Positions 43,809-48,034 of a DNA stretch of 48,034 nucleotides are shown piece by piece. Below the pieces are notes generated by a model. The model was given only the letters and a program-made list of their open reading frames with translations, ran no database searches and was not told the origin of the DNA. Position 1 is the first letter of the stretch; the number at the start of each line of letters is the position of its first letter. A program made the position numbers and the translations under genes. The stretch comes from BPIH01 sp042408535 (GTDB taxonomy: Bacteria; Chloroflexota; Limnocylindria; Limnocylindrales; CSP1-4), in the NCBI GenBank assembly GCA_042408535.1, contig JBHORA010000115.1, positions 1 through 48,034 of the forward strand. The letters run 5' to 3'.

Positions 43809-44961
43809 GGCAGGGTCGAGGCTCGAAGAGCGGTGGTGGTTCGCGCGTCGCCGGGTCGGGCGGTGCCCCTCGCTCGGGCCGTACCCCTCGCTCGGGCGGT
43901 GCCCCTCGCTCGGGCGGTACCCCTCGCTCGGGCGGTGCCCCTCGCGCGGGCCGTACCCCTCGCTCGGGCCGTACCCCTCGCTCGGGCGTCGATGGGCGAG
44001 GCGAGTCCTCTGCTCCGGGTCTCCGCATCGGTCGGTCGCGAGGGCCCTCCCAGCCGGCCCGCGGCGCAGCGGTGGGCAGGACTGGCACCTCGACCTCGAG
44101 GAGCCCTGGTCGACCGAGACAGGCGTCCCGTGGCCCGCCCTCGGCGTAGAGGATCTCGATCTCGGCCCGGCGCCCCGACGGCCCGAACCGGTTCCGGGTG
44201 ACGACGACCTCCGTCCGCTGGCCGACGACGTCCCGCCCGAGCCGGATCCACGATCGCCGGACGAGCTCGAGCCGGAGGCCGAGGGCTGCCTCGAGGCCGG
44301 CCGGCGAGGACGAGCCGCCGGATCTCGGCCCGACCGCCGGCTCGAGGACGACGAGGAGGCTGCCCGAGCGACGGGCGAGGGCCGTCAGACGACCGATCCG
44401 GTCGGCGAGGACGGCCCCCCGGGCTGGTCGTCCCTTCGAGCGCTCGTCGGGGCCGGGATCGAGGTCGAGGACGAGGAGATCGACGAGTCGAGCCCGGAGG
44501 AGGGCACCGGCCAGGGCGAGGGTCTCGTCGGCAGAAGCCGGAGCGAGGACGACGAGCCACTCCAGCCGAACCCCCCGGGCGACGGCCTCGATCGGATCGA
44601 GACTCCTGGAGCCGTCGACCCAGCCGACGATCCCACCGGCGCGCTGGACCTCGGCCGCGAGACGGAGGGCGACGGTCGTCGCCCCGCTCGTTCCGGTGCC
44701 CCGGACGGCCAGGCCACCGACGAGCGGCACGCCTCCGGGACCGAGGATGGCGTCGATCGCCGCAAAGCCGCTCGGCACGACCCGCTCGCCCGGTCCCGGG
44801 GGACGAACGGGACCGGGGCCGGCTCGGTCGGCTTCGACGAGAACAGCGAGGGCTCCGTCGGTCTCCCCGGAGGACACACTTCCGGGCCGAGGGGCCGCTC
44901 GGCCCCAGCGCCGTTCGAGGGAGACGAGAGCGTCGGCGACGGCGGATGGGAGGGAGGACAT
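43402..44961 (-). CDS. ImuA-like RecA-fold protein with repeat tail
   Basis: The first 300 residues resemble RecA/ImuA-type proteins: VPSGFAAIDAILGPGGVPLVGG, a nucleotide-loop-like RGTGTSGATT without the usual Lys, LVDLLVLDLDP and an L2-like ALARRSGSLLVVLEP. Such proteins partner ImuB and DnaE2. Residues about 325-367 are seven PERG(V/A)(R/P) hexapeptides from an 18-bp repeat. The frame then runs on through 407 bp of imuB as Arg/Pro-rich sequence before its stop. The tail may be real, or a lost stop or assembly error could be involved. ATG 44961 is supported by the promoter and the 13-nt operator spacing. Confidence 0.72.
   Translation of the reverse strand: MSSLPSAVADALVSLERRWGRAAPRPGSVSSGETDGALAVLVEADRAGPGPVRPPGPGERVVPSGFAAIDAILGPGGVPLVGGLAVRGTGTSGATTVALRLAAEVQRAGGIVGWVDGSRSLDPIEAVARGVRLEWLVVLAPASADETLALAGALLRARLVDLLVLDLDPGPDERSKGRPARGAVLADRIGRLTALARRSGSLLVVLEPAVGPRSGGSSSPAGLEAALGLRLELVRRSWIRLGRDVVGQRTEVVVTRNRFGPSGRRAEIEILYAEGGPRDACLGRPGLLEVEVPVLPTAAPRAGWEGPRDRPMRRPGAEDSPRPSTPERGVRPERGVRPARGAPPERGVPPERGAPPERGVRPERGAPPDPATREPPPLFEPRPCHATPPPLLAASPSPSRPHPSRLVPERRGGLRLLAGGIDRADRRRRPTLERGPRPRREREGTGARDPTRHAPRHRPAPRARGPLPRAASGGRSGGRRGGLRAIGGLQPDPRRDERADGPCLRPRRSRDRGPRDPLG
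43861..43986. repeat. 18-bp in-frame tandem repeat, seven copies
   Basis: Seven consecutive 18-bp units differ at only two or three positions (for example GTA/GTG and CGG/CCG). They lie in the imuA-like frame about 50 bp upstream of the imuB start. This is the largest minisatellite in the window. Copy-number change would keep the imuA frame and alter the distance to imuB. Confidence 0.95.
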
Positions 44962-44967
44962 GCCCCC

Positions 44968-44996
44968 ATTATTAGAACAGACGTTCTATCTGTCAA
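44968..44996 (-). promoter_or_regulatory. Consensus promoter of the imuA operon
   Basis: On the minus strand, TTGACA (44996-44991), a 17-bp spacer and AATAAT (44973-44968) give a near-perfect housekeeping promoter. Seven bases after the -10 element lies the A of ATG 44961, so the mRNA should be leaderless. No Shine-Dalgarno sequence is present. The SOS box fills the spacer. Confidence 0.85.
44975..44986. promoter_or_regulatory. SOS (LexA) box of the imuA operon
   Basis: GAACAGACGTTC, extended to perfect TAGAAC/GTTCTA arms at 44973-44988, lies inside the -35/-10 spacer. LexA binding would directly exclude RNA polymerase. It ends 13 nt before the start codon, the same distance as at dnaE2, implying one LexA regulon. 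Confidence 0.93.
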
Positions 44997-45150
44997 GGGG
45001 AGACGTCGCGCGTCGACGCGACGGGTCGTCCATTCTGCCCGCAGCGTCCCCTCGTCTCCCGAGGCGACCTCACCACTCTCCGCCTCCCCGCTGGCGCCCC
45101 GCGGAGTGGATCGAGCCGCAGCGTGGCCTCGCTTTGTGCGGCGCCCTCAT

Positions 45151-46077
45151 TCAGTGCGGCAAGCCGATGAGGACCATCCCGATCCCGATGGCGACGAGGC
45201 CGAGCCACTGGATCGGGCGGAGGCGCTCGCCGAGGAAGCCGACGGCGACGACGACCGCGACGGCGGGGCCGAAGGAGCTGGCGAGCCCGACGAGCCAGAC
45301 GGGGGCGAACTCGATGCCGACGGCGAACACGACGAACCCGATGGCATCGACGAGCCCGGCCATCGCGGCTGCCAGCAGCCCTCGGCCATCGGTCCGGCCG
45401 TTCTCCACCCTCGAGCCGTCCGCCCGGACGAGGGCGGCTCGCAGGAGCGGACCCAGGCGGGCCGTCTCGCGGCGGCTCGCGTAGCCGTAGACGAGGAGCG
45501 AGGTCGCGCTGTTCGCGAGGCGCGAGACGAGGATGACCGGTAGCCAGCCGACGGCCCGGATCGGGGCGGCGAGGCCGACCGAAACGAAGGCCCAGATCGT
45601 CAGCGAGACGACGGCGAGGAGGACGCCAGGACCGAAGAGCCTCGCCCGCCGGATGCCGCCGGTGAAGACGACACCGGTCAGGACGACGCCGAGAGTGGCG
45701 AGGGCGGCGCCGAGCCATTGCTGGGCAACGAGGGATTCGCCCCGGAGAAGGACGGCGAGGACGACCGTCATCCCTCCGTAGGCTCCGACGACGGGGCTGA
45801 CGACGGCGACGGGGCCGATCCGGAGGGCGGTGAAGTGGGTGAGGTAGGCGACCGACGAGAGGAGACCGAGGGCCGCCGACAGGACGACGGTGTCCGGTCG
45901 GAAGACGAGGCGACTCGGCTCGAGGAGGGCGAGGGCGAGGAGGAAGGCGAGGCTCGCCAGCTGGGCGACGACGAGAACGGCCAGGCTGCCGATTCGGCGG
46001 CCGGCGAGGGCGCTCGTCACGTCGGTGAGTCCCCAGGCGAGCGCCGCCCCGAGGCCGTTCAGCAATCCAGCCGGCAT
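45151..46077 (-). CDS. EamA/DMT-family transporter
   Basis: The 308-residue membrane protein has ten predicted helices in two EamA halves. The first starts LNGLGAALAWGLTDVTSALAG, and the second ends with GFLGERLRPIQWLGLVAIGIGMVLIG. This family exports small metabolites such as amino acids; the substrate is unknown. ATG 46077 has no ribosome binding site, but TAGACT at 46086-46091 ends 8 nt before it, suggesting a leaderless transcript. A charged loop of about 25 residues near 225 is longer than usual. It is downstream of the tRNA promoter region in divergent orientation. Confidence 0.87.
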   Translation of the reverse strand: MPAGLLNGLGAALAWGLTDVTSALAGRRIGSLAVLVVAQLASLAFLLALALLEPSRLVFRPDTVVLSAALGLLSSVAYLTHFTALRIGPVAVVSPVVGAYGGMTVVLAVLLRGESLVAQQWLGAALATLGVVLTGVVFTGGIRRARLFGPGVLLAVVSLTIWAFVSVGLAAPIRAVGWLPVILVSRLANSATSLLVYGYASRRETARLGPLLRAALVRADGSRVENGRTDGRGLLAAAMAGLVDAIGFVVFAVGIEFAPVWLVGLASSFGPAVAVVVAVGFLGERLRPIQWLGLVAIGIGMVLIGLPH

Positions 46078-46201
46078 CGGGCTTCAGTCTACGGCCGCCG
46101 GGGGTTGGCCAAGCGACCGGGATGCGACCGGCGCGACATCTTCTGGCGAGCCGCGGTGCTCCGCAACCGCCGGGGTCGGCGCCGTCCAGCGGCCCCCTCG
46201 A

Positions 46202-46230
46202 TTCGGCTCGATCCGGCCGCGTGCTACACT
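46202..46230 (+). promoter_or_regulatory. Candidate tRNA promoter
   Basis: TTCGGC (46202-46207), a 17-bp spacer and TACACT (46225-46230) precede tRNA-Ala by about 41 bp. The -35 match is weak. It would transcribe both tRNAs. Confidence 0.35.
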
Positions 46231-46271
46231 CTCCCGCTGGTCGCGATGCCCGAGCGCACGCGCCCGCCGGT

Positions 46272-46347
46272 GGGGATGTAGCTCAGCTGGGAGAGCACCG
46301 CGTTCGCATCGCGGGGGTCAGGGGTTCGAGTCCCCTCATCTCCACCA
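46272..46347 (+). tRNA. tRNA-Ala (anticodon CGC)
   Basis: The 76-nt sequence folds as a complete cloverleaf. The acceptor GGGGATG pairs with CATCTCC (one G-T pair), the D arm is GCTC..GAGC, and the anticodon stem CCGCG/CGCGG closes loop TTCGCAT, giving anticodon CGC. The T arm is AGGGG/CCCCT with TTCGAGT, and CCA is encoded. It reads GCG, a codon expected to be frequent in such GC-rich DNA. Confidence 0.97.
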
Positions 46348-46365
46348 GTTCGTGTGCCGGACCGT

Positions 46366-46450
46366 GGGTCGGTTGGGCAGGTGGTGAGCCCAAGGGTCTG
46401 TAAAACCCTCGCCTCTGGCTGTGGAGGTTCGATTCCTCCCCGGCCCACCA
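46366..46450 (+). tRNA. tRNA-Tyr (anticodon GTA)
   Basis: The 85-nt class II tRNA has acceptor GGGTCGG pairing with CCGGCCC and an anticodon stem AGGGT/ACCCT closing loop CTGTAAA, giving anticodon GTA. A 13-nt variable region is followed by T arm GGAGG/CCTCC with TTCGATT, and CCA is encoded. It lies 18 bp after tRNA-Ala. Confidence 0.95.
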
Positions 46451-46474
46451 CGTCGCCGGCGCGGCATCCACGCG

Positions 46475-46506
46475 GTCAGGGCTGATCTGGGTCAGGGCTG
46501 ATCTGG
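46475..46506. repeat. 16-bp perfect tandem repeat
   Basis: GTCAGGGCTGATCTGG occurs at 46475-46490 and 46491-46506. It lies 24 bp after tRNA-Tyr, in a 333-bp gene-free stretch. It could be a remnant of element ends inserted next to the tRNA. Confidence 0.8.
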
Positions 46507-46593
46507 CCCCGCATTCCGAGAACACCGTCCGCTCCGGCCAGGGGTTCCGGCACGGAGCCGACCGACGTCGCCGGTGCCTCACGCTCCGCCAGC

Positions 46594-46761
46594 CGAGACA
46601 CCGTCGTCTCGTCCCTGGCGCCGTTCGGCCCATCCCGGCGACGAAGACGGCGACGCAGATGCGCTCGAAACAACGTCGCCTCGTCCCTTTGGGGCTGGCG
46701 CGTCGGTCGTCCTCCCAGCGCCAGGACGCAGATGCGCTCGAAACAACGTCGCCTCGTCCCT
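46594..46761. repeat. Interspersed intergenic repeat, three copies
   Basis: A 37-bp sequence is perfectly repeated at 46652-46688 and 46725-46761 (period 73 bp). A diverged copy of its last 27 bp lies at 46594-46620. The shared core is CGAAACAACGTCGCCTCG. No open frame across them looks coding, and no strong hairpin was found. The region separates the tRNAs from the metallopeptidase gene. Confidence 0.75.
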
Positions 46762-46783
46762 GGCGCTGTTCGAGCCCCCACCG

Positions 46784-47626
46784 TCATCGAGCCCACGGTA
46801 GCCGACCGCGGTCGTCGAGGGCCAGGTGGAGTTCGAGGGCGTGGTCGCGGAGCCAGCGCCGCCAGACGGCGTGGTCCGGTCGTCGGGAGGCGACGAGGAC
46901 CCAGAAGTCGGGGCCGTGGCCGAAGACGCGAAGGTGGGCGAGCTCGTGGACGACGACCGTGTCCAAGGCCGCCGGTGGGGCGAGGATGAGCCGCCACGAG
47001 AAGGACAGGCGGCCCTGTCGGGAGGCACTCCCCCAGCGGGTCCGAGGATCGCGGATCGAGATCGCTTTCGGGGTCGCGGCGAGGGCCGCGCGGTGGTCCT
47101 CGATGGCCGCTTCGACGGCGCGCCGAGCCGCCGACCGGCACCAGTCGCGGAGGATGGCGGCCGGCGTTCGGGGATCGCTCGCCGCGAGCCGAACCCTGAT
47201 CGTCCCGCCCTCCGCGCCGTCGCCGGCTGGATCCGGATCGAGCTCGATCGTCGTCCGGCGGCCGCCGCCGGCCTCGATCCGAAGACGGTGGATGGCGCCC
47301 CGGAAGCGGAGGAGGCCGCCGTCGCGGGCGACGCCTCGCTCGGCGAGGGCGGCCAGGGACGCCTGACGTCGGGCGAGGTGACGGCGAAGCCAGGCCTCGC
47401 GGCTCCGGAGGAATGCCTCGACGATGGCCTCCGGTGCCGCCCAGCCCAGGCGGTTCGGAGGCGGGAGGCTGACGACGAGTCCGAGCCGAGGGTCGATGGT
47501 CGCCCGCAGGCCGCGGGCCCGTTTCGTGGGGCGGAGGAGGTACGGGACCGGGCCGCCGGTGAGGTTCGCGGTCCGGGAGGTGAGGTTCGCGGTCCGCGAG
47601 GTCGCTTCGGAGGTCATGGAGGTCAT
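46784..47626 (-). CDS. YgjP-like (DUF45) zinc metallopeptidase
   Basis: The 280-residue protein has the YgjP/DUF45 C-terminal domain with TRWGSASRQGRLSFSWRLIL and the zinc motif HELAHL. It is completed by FGHGPDFW, where the His/Asp region supplies further ligands. Relatives are cytosolic SprT/WLM-type peptidases often linked to DNA-protein or restriction systems; the substrate is unknown. The N-terminal 25 residues are a Thr/Ser-rich tail with a duplicated TSRTANL coded by a 21-bp tandem repeat (47559-47600). ATG 47626 is possible, with another Met three codons later. Confidence 0.85.
   Translation of the reverse strand: MTSMTSEATSRTANLTSRTANLTGGPVPYLLRPTKRARGLRATIDPRLGLVVSLPPPNRLGWAAPEAIVEAFLRSREAWLRRHLARRQASLAALAERGVARDGGLLRFRGAIHRLRIEAGGGRRTTIELDPDPAGDGAEGGTIRVRLAASDPRTPAAILRDWCRSAARRAVEAAIEDHRAALAATPKAISIRDPRTRWGSASRQGRLSFSWRLILAPPAALDTVVVHELAHLRVFGHGPDFWVLVASRRPDHAVWRRWLRDHALELHLALDDRGRLPWAR
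47559..47600. repeat. 21-bp in-frame tandem repeat in the peptidase gene
   Basis: Two 21-bp units (47559-47579 and 47580-47600, one mismatch) encode the duplicated TSRTANL near the N-terminus of the YgjP-like protein. Confidence 0.8.
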
Positions 47627-47627
47627 C

Positions 47628-47774
47628 GTGCCATCGACGGCCCGGCCGGTGTCGGCGCGACCGCCCCTGGCTGCCGCCCAGCTCTACGGCTGCCCGAGCT
47701 GCGACGAGCTCGTCCTTGTGGCGACGAACGAGACCGTCCCCGGTCCACCACCGGCGCCTCGCCTCGAGCCCTGA
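47628..47774 (+). CDS. Possible 48-residue Cys-pair protein
   Basis: GTG 47628, preceded by GGAGGT with 4 nt spacing, opens a 48-codon frame containing QLYGCPSCDELVLVATNE, a CxxC knuckle in a plausible beta-hairpin. The rest is Pro/Arg-rich. It is divergent from the YgjP-like gene with starts 2 bp apart, which is tight. It could be a shadow frame. Confidence 0.3.
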   Translation: MPSTARPVSARPPLAAAQLYGCPSCDELVLVATNETVPGPPPAPRLEP

Positions 47775-47817
47775 CCCCGCCCTTGGAACCCACATCCTCC
47801 GGCGTCTGCGAATGTCG

Positions 47818-47863
47818 CTGCTCGGTGATTCTGTCAGTTCAACTGCTCGGTGATTCTGTCAGT
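47818..47863. repeat. Paired 21-bp direct repeats, probable IS end
   Basis: CTGCTCGGTGATTCTGTCAGT occurs identically at 47818-47838 and 47843-47863, separated by TCAA. Paired subterminal repeats of the GACAGAATCA..GAGCAG type next to a truncated transposase-like C-terminus suggest the terminus of an insertion sequence. Confidence 0.6.
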
Positions 47864-48034
47864 CGTCGACTCGGGGCGCTCTTGAGGAGGCCCCGCCGCC
47901 AGGGATGATCGGCCGGGGGCGGATAGCCGGGTCGGCTCGCTCCTCCCGCTGCCGCCGGTGGACCGTCGGGGCTGAGGACCTGGACCTCCCGGAGCCGGGC
48001 TGGTTCGGGTGGGGCGGGGATGGCAAGGAGGGGC
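47839..48034 (-). CDS. C-terminal part of a possible transposase (runs off the window)
   Basis: A minus-strand frame enters from the right edge and ends at TGA 47841-47839, inside the paired repeats. The visible 64 residues include PARLREVQVLSPDG and YPPPADHPWRRGLL. The PPADHPWR tail resembles the C-termini of some DDE transposases and integrase-like proteins that I remember from insertion sequences, but the catalytic core is outside the window. If correct, an IS element occupies 47.8 kb onward. Confidence 0.4.
   Translation of the reverse strand, partial: PLLAIPAPPEPARLREVQVLSPDGPPAAAGGASRPGYPPPADHPWRRGLLKSAPSRRLTESPSS

Noticed and set aside
43861..43986. CRISPR array
   Set aside because: The 18-bp units are directly adjacent without spacers and are coding. 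No cas genes are present.
46224..46451. A minus-strand 75-codon frame (VGRGGIEPP / EGTRTPD type)
   Set aside because: It is the antisense of tRNA-Ala and tRNA-Tyr. Such frames are a known source of false hypothetical proteins.

Overview
The window is very GC-rich bacterial DNA, with long antisense open frames everywhere and strong G/C preference at third codon positions. The block lepA-(CPBP protease)-hemW / hrcA-grpE-dnaK with a perfect CIRCE element, Gram-positive-type GAAC-N4-GTTC SOS boxes, a DUF5679 zinc-ribbon protein and many lipoproteins fit a high-GC monoderm-like lineage. I favour Chloroflexota (Limnocylindria-like) over Actinobacteria. This is inference from gene content, not from a search.

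Layout. 1-2.0 kb: a lower-GC left edge, then an acyl-CoA ligase. 11.2-2.0 kb (minus strand): a long run of mostly overlapping genes, namely a lipoprotein, ABC-2 exporter ATPase and two permeases, uracil-DNA glycosylase, dnaJ, prmA, a small membrane protein, mtaB, a HIT hydrolase and another lipoprotein. 11.4-13.9 kb (plus): a GH15 glucoamylase. 14.1-22.6 kb (minus): dnaK-grpE-hrcA with its own CIRCE promoter, then hemW, a CPBP protease and lepA. 22.8-25.3 kb (plus): pgi and rpsT. 29.6-25.3 kb (minus): the glycolytic operon gap-pgk-eno plus a membrane protein. 30.1-32.2 kb: DUF5679 and a nucleoside phosphorylase, divergent from an MBL-fold hydrolase. 32.2-36.6 kb: a 1169-residue surface protein (lamin-tail domain plus repeated OB-like folds) and a membrane protein. 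36.7-45.0 kb: an SOS mutagenesis locus (dnaE2, DUF6504-like, imuB, imuA-like), interrupted on the plus strand by a lipoprotein and three tiny one-helix membrane proteins. 45.1-48.0 kb: an EamA transporter, tRNA-Ala(CGC), tRNA-Tyr(GTA), a YgjP-type metallopeptidase and, at the right edge, what looks like the end of an insertion sequence.

How the parts work together. The heat-shock genes form two units: CIRCE-controlled hrcA-grpE-dnaK, and a separate dnaJ unit joined to RNA and protein modification enzymes. Glucoamylase, Pgi, Gap, Pgk and Eno supply glucan breakdown and glycolysis. The SOS locus is the most distinctive part. imuA and dnaE2 each carry a GAAC-N4-GTTC operator exactly 13 nt before the start codon, and imuA has a near-consensus promoter that predicts a leaderless mRNA. 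imuA also runs 407 bp out of frame into imuB after a seven-copy 18-bp repeat. In-frame minisatellites of 15-24 bp recur throughout the window.
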